DNA of 5,913 bases from contig CAJMSV010000103.1 in the NCBI GenBank assembly GCA_905216175.1, positions 1 through 5,913 on the forward strand. Direction: 5' to 3'. Source of the stretch: an uncultured bacterium. Lineage in GTDB: Bacteria > Actinomycetota > Coriobacteriia > Coriobacteriales > Coriobacteriaceae. Positions 1 to 5,165 of this stretch are shown here, in pieces. Below the pieces are notes generated by a model, which ran no database searches, was not told the DNA's origin, and saw only the letters and a program-made list of their open reading frames with translations. How positions within the stretch are numbered: the stretch's first letter is position 1; each line of letters opens with the position of its first letter. Position numbers and translations under genes: made by a program.

Positions 1-1
1 C

Positions 2-214
2 GATTCCGAGGCTGTCTTCTACATGGCCGATCACGTGGGCACTGGCTGCCTGGTTGAGATTGGCCTGATGAGCGCCGGCGTGCTGCCGCTGCTGGCGGCT
101 CCGTTTTTGGCGGAGGCTTTGGGTGTCCAGACGGTACTGTTTGGGGCATCGACCATTATTGCGCTGGTAGGAACGCTGTTCTTTGTCACACAAGGGAGGC
201 GCCAGAGGCGTTAG
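2..214 (+). CDS. C-terminal end of a membrane transporter, probably MFS (5' end outside window)
   Basis: The reading frame is open from the first complete codon at base 2, so this is the last 70 residues of a longer protein rather than a small gene starting at the ATG at 23. No ribosome binding site precedes that ATG. Two hydrophobic stretches are visible, roughly residues 20-40 (rich in Leu, Ala, Gly and Pro) and 43-63. They are followed by a short basic tail, GRRQRR, that would lie in the cytoplasm by the positive-inside rule. Two closing helices followed by a basic tail is the usual end of a 12-helix major facilitator protein, but no diagnostic motif falls in this fragment. The substrate is unknown. 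It is separated from the PTS operon by 170 bases containing that operon's own promoter, so the two are probably not co-regulated. No clear terminator follows it. Confidence 0.55.
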   Translation, partial: DSEAVFYMADHVGTGCLVEIGLMSAGVLPLLAAPFLAEALGVQTVLFGASTIIALVGTLFFVTQGRRQRR

Positions 215-232
215 CTATACATTCAATTCTAA

Positions 233-302
233 TTTAATACCACTTACCAGAGAATTTCGACCGTTCACCGAGGATTGGAGCAGATTGATAAGTGGTATTA
301 AA
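233..302. repeat. Perfect 14-bp inverted repeat with 42-bp spacer upstream of the PTS operon
   Basis: TTTAATACCACTTA at 233-246 is the exact reverse complement of TAAGTGGTATTAAA at 289-302. The right arm contains the AGTGGTATTAAA box of the promoter immediately downstream. The left arm places a second copy of the same box on the opposite strand, about 56 bp upstream (arm to arm). This looks like paired sites for one DNA-binding protein, possibly with looping. The 42-base spacer makes a terminator hairpin unlikely, and no T-run follows on the + strand. The second PTS promoter (near 5123) has the right-arm box but no visible left arm. Confidence 0.6.
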
Positions 303-334
303 AACACATTAGGTGTATGTCTATAATTGGTATC
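291..334 (+). promoter_or_regulatory. Promoter with overlapping operator-like boxes for the SIS-PTS operon
   Basis: A perfect -10 hexamer TATAAT lies at 322-327, giving a predicted start near 334 and a leader of about 50 bases. There is no good -35: the best candidate is TTAAAA at 298-303, inside the box AGTGGTATTAAA (291-302). A second GGTAT motif, in TTGGTATC (327-334), overlaps the predicted start; the two GGTAT cores (294 and 329) are 35 bp apart in the same direction. The same 12-mer and the 15-mer TCTATAATTGGTATC recur with identical 17-base spacing before the second EIIC gene (5122-5165). A weak -35 covered by a box suggests activator dependence, and a site over the start suggests repression. 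The GGTAT core resembles half-sites of HutC-type GntR regulators, but that is an inference. Confidence 0.75.
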
Positions 335-384
335 GAAAATAAACGCGATGTATAGAGTTGCGTGCAGGGCAGAAAGGAAAAGCC

Positions 385-1446
385 ATGAAGGAAACCGAGA
401 AGATCGAGATCATGCACTTTAGCCAGGAGGGCTACGTCGAGGACGGCAAGAACGTCTACGAGACCGGCAAGAAGATGACCGCGCTCGCCGACAAGGTCGC
501 CGACGAGGGCTACGACGCCGTGTTCCTGATGGGCGTCGGCGGCACCTGGGACGAGCTCATGCAGCTCGAGTACCTCATGAACAAGTTCGGCGACCGCGAC
601 CTCGAGGTCTACCTGATCCACGCCGCCGAGTGGAACGCCATGGGCCACAAGCGCATGACCGAGAAGTCCGTCGTGCTCACCGCCTCCGAGTCCGGCACCA
701 CCCCCGAGGTCCTCGAGGCCGTCAAGAAGATGAAGGACATGGGCGTGCGCGTCTACGCCATGACCAAGCCCGAGGGCCCCATCGGCCAGGCTGTCGGCGC
801 CGAGAATTGCGTCAAGATGGCTTCCGATCATGGTAACGGTGGCTGCGAGATGGGCTACTACCTCGCCGACTGCTTCGGCCTGCGCCTGCTCAATCGCCGT
901 GGCTGCTTCCCGCAGTTCGATAAGTTCATCGAGCAGACCAAGGACGTTTGGACCCACCTGGTCGACATCCGCAAGCGCTTCGAGCCGCGCGCCGAGGAGC
1001 TCGCCAAGAAGTACGCCCTGGCCCCCTACACCATGTTCATCGGCTCGGGCGCCCTGTGGGGCGAGACGATCCTGTTCTCGATGTGCATCCTGGAGGAGAT
1101 GCAGTGGAAGCGCACCCGCTACATCACCTCGGCCGACTTCTTCCACGGCACCCTCGAGCTCGTGGAGCCCGGCGTCCCCGTGTTCCTGTTCATGGGCGAG
1201 GACGAGAACCGCAAGCTCGACGAGCGCGTCCGCGCCTTCCTGACCCGCGGCGTGACCGGCGACACCGACATCAACATCATCGACACCGCCGAGTTCGCGA
1301 TCCCCGGCCTTGACGACGAGTTCCGCGTCATCGTCTCCCCGTGGATTCTGACGGTGCTCGTGACCGACCGCCTGGCTCGCTACTACGAGACGGTCACCAA
1401 GCACAACCTCAAGTATCGTCGCTACTATCACCAGTTCGACTACTAA
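385..1446 (+). CDS. Double-SIS-domain sugar-phosphate deglycase, FrlB/GfrE/GfrF type (probable Amadori-product 6-phosphate deglycase)
   Basis: This 353-residue cytoplasmic protein has two SIS (sugar isomerase) domains. SIS1 shows FLMGVGGTWDEL (residues 47-58) and the phosphosugar loop ASESGTTPEV (100-109). SIS2 shows FIGSGALWGET (218-228). The stretch DFFHGTLELVEPGVP (251-265) and the ending RRYYHQFDY closely match, from memory, E. coli FrlB (fructoselysine-6-phosphate deglycase). Glu238 and His254 are 16 residues apart, the same spacing as the catalytic Glu/His pair described for Salmonella FraB and seen in FrlB. Family members split 6-phosphofructosyl- or glucosyl-amines into hexose 6-phosphate and an amine or amino acid. 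The ATG at 385 is preferred because AGAAAGGAA (371-379) precedes it; an in-frame TTG at 358 would put that site inside the gene. It is first in an operon with EIIABCD, like the Salmonella gfr system. AgaS-type enzymes are a weaker alternative. Codons are mostly G/C-ending except in a patch at about 799-951. Confidence 0.85.
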   Translation: MKETEKIEIMHFSQEGYVEDGKNVYETGKKMTALADKVADEGYDAVFLMGVGGTWDELMQLEYLMNKFGDRDLEVYLIHAAEWNAMGHKRMTEKSVVLTASESGTTPEVLEAVKKMKDMGVRVYAMTKPEGPIGQAVGAENCVKMASDHGNGGCEMGYYLADCFGLRLLNRRGCFPQFDKFIEQTKDVWTHLVDIRKRFEPRAEELAKKYALAPYTMFIGSGALWGETILFSMCILEEMQWKRTRYITSADFFHGTLELVEPGVPVFLFMGEDENRKLDERVRAFLTRGVTGDTDINIIDTAEFAIPGLDDEFRVIVSPWILTVLVTDRLARYYETVTKHNLKYRRYYHQFDY

Positions 1447-1492
1447 AGAAAACGGGTGCGGGAACGTGCCAGGCTATTGAGAGGAACACAGA

Positions 1493-1912
1493 ATGAGACA
1501 GTACATCATCGCCAGCCATGCGCACTTCGCTACCGGCATCAAGGAGAGCGTCGAGCTGCTCTCGGGCGCTCGCGACAACGTCCACGATCTTTCGATGTTC
1601 GTCGATGGCCGCATGGACGTGGCCGAGGAGGCCCAAAAACTGCTGGCAGGCATGTCTGCTGACGATGATGTCGTTATCTGCACCGACCTCTTTGGCGGCA
1701 GCGTCAACAACGAGTTCACCAAGATCGTCCAGACGCGTCCCCGCACGTACCTCGTTACCAACATGAACCTTCCTCTGCTCATCCAGCTGCTGTTCTCTGA
1801 CGAGTCAGCGCCGGTTGAGGAGACGATTCGCACCATCGTCGCTGCGGACGACACGCGCGTGAAGTTTGTCAACGACCTGTTGGTCGATGACGACGAGGAA
1901 GAAGAGTTCTAA
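1493..1912 (+). CDS. PTS mannose-family EIIA component
   Basis: The product has 139 residues, the usual size of a free-standing EIIA-Man domain. It accepts phosphate from HPr and passes it to EIIB in the cytoplasm. The N-terminus YIIASHAHFATG places His9 at the family's phosphorylated histidine, at the end of the first strand and followed by Ala and His. The segment CTDLFGGSVNN (about residues 63-73) matches the family's D-x-x-G-G-S-x-x-N loop, and the NMNLPLLIQLL region after it matches the conserved N-x-P-x-L block. GAGAGGAA (1479-1486) sits 6 bases before the ATG. It lies 46 bases after the deglycase gene and 57 bases before EIIB. The tail is an unusual acidic run ending DDDEEEEF. Third-position G/C use is lower than in the deglycase and EIID. 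Confidence 0.93.
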   Translation: MRQYIIASHAHFATGIKESVELLSGARDNVHDLSMFVDGRMDVAEEAQKLLAGMSADDDVVICTDLFGGSVNNEFTKIVQTRPRTYLVTNMNLPLLIQLLFSDESAPVEETIRTIVAADDTRVKFVNDLLVDDDEEEEF

Positions 1913-1932
1913 TCTGCAGCACCTACTGACAC

Positions 1933-1945
1933 GCCGTATGACGGC
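1933..1945 (+). other. Small intercistronic hairpin between EIIA and EIIB
   Basis: GCCGT (1933-1937), loop ATG (1938-1940) and ACGGC (1941-1945) form a 5-bp perfect stem 12 bases before the G-run used as the EIIB ribosome binding site. There is no T-tract, so it is not a terminator. It may be chance; a stem this short is common in GC-rich DNA. Confidence 0.25.
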
Positions 1946-1969
1946 ACAAGACCTTTGGGGGGTCACATT

Positions 1970-2452
1970 ATGATTCAGCTACTTCGCGTTGACCATCGCC
2001 TGCTTCATGGCCAGGTCGCAGTTTCCTGGGTTCAGGGCCTTGGCTCCAACTGCATCTTCTGCGTGGGCGATAAGGTCGCCAACGACCCGATGTGGAAGAC
2101 GACGCTCAAGATGGGCAAGCCTGCCGGCTGCAAACTCGTCATCAAAGATATGGAGCATGCAATCGAAGCTATCAACTCGGGCGTGACTGACAAGTACAAG
2201 ATGATCATCTGTGTCGCCACTATCGCTGAGGCAAAGCAGCTTGTTGAGGGCTGCCCGCAGATCAAGTCGGTCAACCTGGGCAACACCAAGCCCAAGGACG
2301 AGAAGCGTCCCGATGCTCGTCAGGTCTCTCGTCAGATCTTCCTGACCGCGGCCGAGGAAGCCGATGTGCGCGAGATGCTGAGTCGTGGCGTCGAGGTCGA
2401 GATCCGTCCTCTGGCCGATGACCCCAAGGTCGACTGCGCAAGCGTGCTCTAG
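1970..2452 (+). CDS. PTS mannose-family EIIB component
   Basis: The product has 160 residues, normal for EIIB of the mannose/fructose/sorbose family. It takes phosphate from EIIA and gives it to the sugar bound by EIIC/EIID. The N-terminus MIQLLRVDHRLLHGQV carries the family signature D-x-R-L-x-H-G-Q; His13 in LLHGQ is the expected phosphorylation site. VKIKSVNLGN-like and K-P-rich segments typical of the family follow in the middle, and the end KVDCASVL closes the domain. I chose the ATG at 1970 because the run GGGGGG (1957-1962) lies 7 bases upstream as the ribosome binding site. An in-frame TTG at 1955 would overlap that site. Codon use is more relaxed than in EIID, with frequent GTT, CTT, GAT and GGT codons. 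Downstream, 58 bases with a perfect hairpin separate it from EIIC. Confidence 0.94.
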   Translation: MIQLLRVDHRLLHGQVAVSWVQGLGSNCIFCVGDKVANDPMWKTTLKMGKPAGCKLVIKDMEHAIEAINSGVTDKYKMIICVATIAEAKQLVEGCPQIKSVNLGNTKPKDEKRPDARQVSRQIFLTAAEEADVREMLSRGVEVEIRPLADDPKVDCASVL

Positions 2453-2463
2453 GCGTTTGAATT

Positions 2464-2483
2464 CGAAGAGCCTGAGCTCTTCG
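2464..2483 (+). other. Perfect intercistronic hairpin between EIIB and EIIC
   Basis: CGAAGAGC (2464-2471) and GCTCTTCG (2476-2483) form an uninterrupted 8-bp stem closing a 4-base loop, CTGA. It begins 11 bases after the EIIB stop and ends 12 bases before the AGGAAAGGGGG ribosome binding region of EIIC. No T-run follows, so it is not a classic terminator. A role in mRNA processing or in protecting the upstream message from decay is plausible but inferred. Confidence 0.5.
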
Positions 2484-2510
2484 TAGTGTCCTATTAGGAA
2501 AGGGGGATAT

Positions 2511-3284
2511 ATGCTTACCCAAGCAATCCTCATCGGACTTATCGCCGCATTTGGTAAGTTCGACTTCCAGCTCGGTACGCTCTACGCGTTCCGCCCCATC
2601 GTCCTGTGCCCGCTCGTGGGCCTGGTGCTGGGGGACCTGCAGTCCGGCCTCGCGATCGGTGCGAGTCTGGAGCTGCTGTTCATGGGCTCGATCTCCATCG
2701 GCGCCTACGTGCCGCCTGATGAGACGATCGGCGGCGTGCTCGCCTGCGCCTTCGCTATCCAGCTGGGCCAGAGCACCGAGGCAGCCATCGCGCTTGCCAT
2801 GCCCATCGCCACGCTGTGCCTTGCCATCAAGAACATCCTCAACGCCGCCCTGCCGATCCTGGTTGACCGCGCCGATGTCTTCTCCGGCCAGGGCAACCTT
2901 AAGGGTGTCTATGCGATGCACTTCCTGATCGGTTTCACCGGTATCATCATGGCGTTCCTGCTGTGCTCGCTGTCGTTCTATCTGGGTGCTGACGCCATCC
3001 AGGGCATGCTCGACTTCATCCCGCCCTTTGTCCTTGCTGGCTTTGGCGTTGCAGCCAACATCCTGCCGGCCATGGGCTTCGCCATGCTCGGCCGCCTGGT
3101 GCTCACCAAGCAGCTCGTGCCCTTCTACTTCCTGGGCTTCCTGCTGTGCTCCTACGCCAACGTGCCCGTCCTGGGCGTCGCCCTGATCGCCATCATCATC
3201 GGCATCGACAAGTTCGACCTGCTCGGCCTGGGCGGAGCCCAGCCCCAGCTCTCCGCGGAAGGGGATGAGGACGATGACTTCTAG
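2511..3284 (+). CDS. PTS mannose-family EIIC component (membrane permease), first copy
   Basis: This hydrophobic protein has 257 residues, the usual EIIC length for the mannose family, with about seven membrane-embedded segments. With EIID it forms the sugar channel. Residues 34-59 (PLVGLVLGDL, then GLAIGASLELLFMG) form the family core, including Glu54 in the region reported to contact sugar in ManY. Residues 64-75 (GAYVPPDETIGG) are also typical. AGGAAAGGGGG (2496-2506) precedes the ATG. The stop overlaps the EIID start by 11 bases in another frame, which suggests translational coupling. The C-terminus is acidic and ends GDEDDDF, resembling the EIIA tail. It is paralogous to the gene at 5303: by manual alignment about 89% identical over residues 1-100, about 54% over 101-178, and 100% from 179 to the end of the partial copy. 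This patchiness suggests gene conversion. Confidence 0.95.
   Translation: MLTQAILIGLIAAFGKFDFQLGTLYAFRPIVLCPLVGLVLGDLQSGLAIGASLELLFMGSISIGAYVPPDETIGGVLACAFAIQLGQSTEAAIALAMPIATLCLAIKNILNAALPILVDRADVFSGQGNLKGVYAMHFLIGFTGIIMAFLLCSLSFYLGADAIQGMLDFIPPFVLAGFGVAANILPAMGFAMLGRLVLTKQLVPFYFLGFLLCSYANVPVLGVALIAIIIGIDKFDLLGLGGAQPQLSAEGDEDDDF
2580..2642 (+). repeat. 63-nt exact repeat shared by the two EIIC genes (partner 5372-5434)
   Basis: These 63 bases are identical to 5372-5434, including every third codon position, and sit in the same place in both genes. Every codon in the block ends in G or C, while codons on both sides differ at synonymous sites. It covers the P-L-V-G-L-V-L-G-D-L core of EIIC. 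Confidence 0.9.
2760..2810 (+). repeat. 51-nt exact repeat shared by the two EIIC genes (partner 5552-5602)
   Basis: These 51 bases match 5552-5602 exactly. The identity stops abruptly at 2811/5603, where the protein alignment drops from about 89% to about 54% identity. The encoded segment is QLGQSTEAAIALAMPIA. Confidence 0.9.
3045..3121 (+). repeat. 77-nt exact repeat shared by the two EIIC genes (partner 5837-5913, running off the window)
   Basis: All 77 bases are identical to the last 77 bases of the window. The repeat starts at residue 179 of both proteins (GVAANILPAMGFAMLGRL onward). The true repeat may be longer because the second copy is cut at the window edge. In the first copy, the strongly G/C-ending codon use that continues through EIID starts at about the same place. 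Confidence 0.92.
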
Positions 3285-4098
3285 TCCCGAGAACAAGATC
3301 ACGCGCTCCGACCTCGTCAAGAGCGCCGTCAACGTCGGCGCCCTGGGCATGGAGTTCTCCTGGACCTACTACAAGCAGATGAACATCGCCTTCTGCCTGA
3401 TGGTCGCCAACATGCTCAAGAAGATCTACGCCGGCCGCCCCGACGACTACGCCGAGGCCCTGCACCGCCACTGCGCGTTCTTCAACATCACCGTCCAGTT
3501 CGCCCCGTTCGTCGGCGGCATCGCGATGGCCATGGAGGAGAAGGTCGCCCGCGGCGAGATCGAGCCCGAGAGCGTCAACGACGTCAAGGCCGCCCTCATG
3601 GGCCCGCTGTCCGGCATCGGCGACTCCATCTTCCTGTCGACGCTGCGCGTGGTCGCCGCCGCGGTGGGCATCAGCCTGTGCCAGGCCGGCAACCCCTTCG
3701 GCCCCATCGCCTTCCTGCTCATCTACAACGTCCCCGGCTTCGCGCTGCGCGTCTGGGGCGCCGTCAAGGGCTACGAGCTGGGCGTGGGCTTCCTGGACGA
3801 GGCCCAGAGGACCGGCCTCATGCAGAAGATCATGACCTGCGTGGGCATCGTGGGCGTCATGGTCGTGGGCGCCATGTGCAAGGACATGTTCTGGGCCAGC
3901 ATCCCGGTGGCCATCGGCTCGGGCGAGGACGCCCAGACCCTCCAGGACATCCTGGACGGCATCATGCCCGGCATGCTCGGCATGATCGCCTTCTGGCTGT
4001 ACTACTGGCTGCTGTCCAAGAAGATCAACCCCATGGTGCTGATCGTGGCCACCATGGTCGTGGGCATCATCGGCGCGTTCTTCGGCGTGCTGGCGTAG
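3274..4098 (+). CDS. PTS mannose-family EIID component (membrane permease partner)
   Basis: This 274-residue protein is within the usual EIID range and forms the translocation complex with EIIC. Supporting motifs are the N-terminal region SWTYYKQMN (residues 29-37), the FFN motif at 69-71, and the family signature GPLSGIGDSIF (110-120), followed by TLRVV. Hydrophobic helices cluster in the C-terminal half, ending with a helix at about 251-274. I prefer the ATG at 3274 because GGAAGGGG (3257-3264) is then 9 bases upstream; the in-frame ATG at 3265 would directly abut that site and add MRT. It overlaps EIIC by 11 bases. The usual FFNT-x-P stretch reads FFNITVQFAP here, a departure from the common form. 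From codon 5 (CCC) to the last sense codon, all 270 codons end in G or C, unlike EIIA and EIIB in the same operon. Confidence 0.94.
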   Translation: MTSSPENKITRSDLVKSAVNVGALGMEFSWTYYKQMNIAFCLMVANMLKKIYAGRPDDYAEALHRHCAFFNITVQFAPFVGGIAMAMEEKVARGEIEPESVNDVKAALMGPLSGIGDSIFLSTLRVVAAAVGISLCQAGNPFGPIAFLLIYNVPGFALRVWGAVKGYELGVGFLDEAQRTGLMQKIMTCVGIVGVMVVGAMCKDMFWASIPVAIGSGEDAQTLQDILDGIMPGMLGMIAFWLYYWLLSKKINPMVLIVATMVVGIIGAFFGVLA

Positions 4099-4127
4099 GC
4101 TCCTGCGTTCTATTCTGCCCCCAAGGG

Positions 4128-4158
4128 AAACGGCGACCCATTGCGGTCGCCGTTTTTT
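4128..4158 (+). terminator. Intrinsic terminator of the SIS-PTS operon
   Basis: AAACGGCGACC (4128-4138) pairs perfectly with GGTCGCCGTTT (4145-4155) around the 6-base loop CATTGC. The T-run at 4153-4158 completes a classic Rho-independent terminator. It starts 30 bases after the EIID stop and isolates the following DMT gene from the operon. Confidence 0.93.
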
Positions 4159-4186
4159 ATTACCGAAAGCTAGCTGGAGGTGCTTC

Positions 4187-5077
4187 GTGATTCGATCTGA
4201 CAATCCACCCGATAATGGCGTGAGCGGGGCGATGTATCTATTTGGCACGGCGCTATTGTGGAGTTTTATTGGCATCCTCGTTCGCGCCAATTCGCAGTCA
4301 GCTCTTTTGATCGGTGCCGTTACGGCAATATTTATGGCGCTCTTTATCTTGCTCGTCGGCAGGCCCGTCCTCCGCGTCAGCCGTCTTATTGTCCTTGTGG
4401 CCGTCTGCAACTTCGTGACGGGCACCACGTTTAACTTTGCCAACCAGCTCACGACGGTCGGCAACGCGATCGTCCTGCAGTACACCTCGATGATTTTCGT
4501 TATCGTGTATCAATCGCTCGCAACTCGCACGTTGCCCTCGCCTGCGAAGATTGCCTCCGTGGTGGTTGCTTTTACGGGTATGGGACTGTTCTTTTTAGGC
4601 GATTTGAGTGCCGAGGGCATGCTCGGCAACCTGCTTGCCGTCATTTCGGGCGCCACCTTTGGGCTGTGTTTCTTTTTGAACTCTCGCCCCGATGCGTCGC
4701 CCATGGTGTCCTCGCTCATCTCCTGCGGTATCTCGATGCTGCCGATCGTCTATTTTGCCGGCGCCCTAGACTCCGTAAGACCATTTGAGTGGGGGCTCAT
4801 GCTGGTGCATGGCCTTTTTTGCAGTGGCCTTGCGAGCGTGCTGTATGCCAAGGGAATCGCGCGCACCAATGCGTTTGCGGCCAACTTGGTCTGTATGAGC
4901 GAGGTCGTGCTCGCTCCCTGCTGGTCGGCGCTCCTCTTTGGCGAGGTCTTTCGCTGGAACGAGTTTTTGGGCGCGGCGATAATCGTTTTGGTGATTGTAG
5001 GCAACTTGGCATACGATGCCTTTGGCGATGGCTTTCTGGTGGCGCTTGTCCGCCATCGAAACAAAGAGCGCGCCTGA
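4187..5077 (+). CDS. EamA/DMT-family transporter
   Basis: This 296-residue protein has about ten hydrophobic helices arranged as two EamA repeats, roughly residues 15-135 and 145-280, the standard drug/metabolite transporter fold. The first repeat shows LFGTALLWSFIGILVRANS near the N-terminus and ends with FTGMGLFFLGDL. The second ends with the typical block containing EVVLAPCWSALLFGEVF (about 240-256) before the last helix. Start choice: GTG at 4187 has GGAGG at 4176-4180, 6 bases upstream. The gene lies 28 bases after the T-run of the operon terminator, and I could not find a convincing promoter of its own. Family members export amino acids, other metabolites or drugs; the substrate cannot be assigned. 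Codon use is mixed, with many T-ending codons, unlike EIID, which fits modest expression. Export of the amino acid freed by the deglycase is a possibility only. Confidence 0.9.
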   Translation: MIRSDNPPDNGVSGAMYLFGTALLWSFIGILVRANSQSALLIGAVTAIFMALFILLVGRPVLRVSRLIVLVAVCNFVTGTTFNFANQLTTVGNAIVLQYTSMIFVIVYQSLATRTLPSPAKIASVVVAFTGMGLFFLGDLSAEGMLGNLLAVISGATFGLCFFLNSRPDASPMVSSLISCGISMLPIVYFAGALDSVRPFEWGLMLVHGLFCSGLASVLYAKGIARTNAFAANLVCMSEVVLAPCWSALLFGEVFRWNEFLGAAIIVLVIVGNLAYDAFGDGFLVALVRHRNKERA

Positions 5078-5121
5078 TGGGATACGTCTGCCGTTTACGG
5101 TAAAAAACACCCCGCTGAGCG

Positions 5122-5165
5122 AGTGGTATTAAATAGTAAGAACCTGCATATCTATAATTGGTATC
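5122..5165 (+). promoter_or_regulatory. Promoter and operator-like boxes for the second PTS cluster
   Basis: AGTGGTATTAAA (5122-5133), 17 unrelated bases, then TCTATAATTGGTATC (5151-5165) repeat the architecture found at 291-334 base for base outside the spacer. The -10 TATAAT is at 5153-5158 and the predicted start is near 5165. The -35 is poor (TTAAAT at 5129-5134). The surrounding sequence is not conserved, so the boxes look selected rather than part of a recent duplication. Both PTS clusters probably share one regulator, whose gene is not in this window. Confidence 0.75.

Noticed and set aside
23..214. Independent 63-residue small membrane protein starting at ATG 23
   Set aside because: The frame is open upstream to base 2, no ribosome binding site precedes the ATG, and the content fits the last two helices of a larger transporter.
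209..244. Divergent promoter using the left arm of the inverted repeat
   Set aside because: On the - strand no TATAAT occurs at the conserved spacing (only TATAGC, 5 bases too close), and there is no - strand gene to serve.
233..302. Inverted repeat as a terminator of the upstream transporter gene
   Set aside because: The 42-base spacer is too long, the stem is AT-rich and A's rather than T's follow on the + strand. The promoter box reading explains it better.
292..334. Sigma-54 promoter, as used by LevR-type regulators of mannose-family PTS operons
   Set aside because: No TGGCAC-N5-TTGC-like -24/-12 pair is present in either PTS promoter; a perfect TATAAT is present in both.
298..1431. Long open frame of 377 codons on the - strand opposite the deglycase gene
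   Set aside because: It mirrors the G/C-ending codons of the real gene, has a low-complexity His/Asp/Leu/Gly-rich product and no ribosome binding site. The + strand frame has clear family motifs.
2271..3350. Long open frame on the - strand opposite EIIC
   Set aside because: It is another antisense shadow with repetitive charged composition. A similar shadow also appears opposite the second EIIC, simply because the genes are paralogues.
3196..4485. Long open frame of 429 codons on the - strand across EIID and the DMT gene
   Set aside because: It is a shadow of all-G/C third positions in EIID. It crosses a terminator and two well-supported genes, and its product matches no family I recognise.
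5090..5108. Terminator after the DMT gene (CCGTTTACGG followed by an A-run)
   Set aside because: The stem would be 4 bp with a 2-base loop and is followed by A's, not T's.
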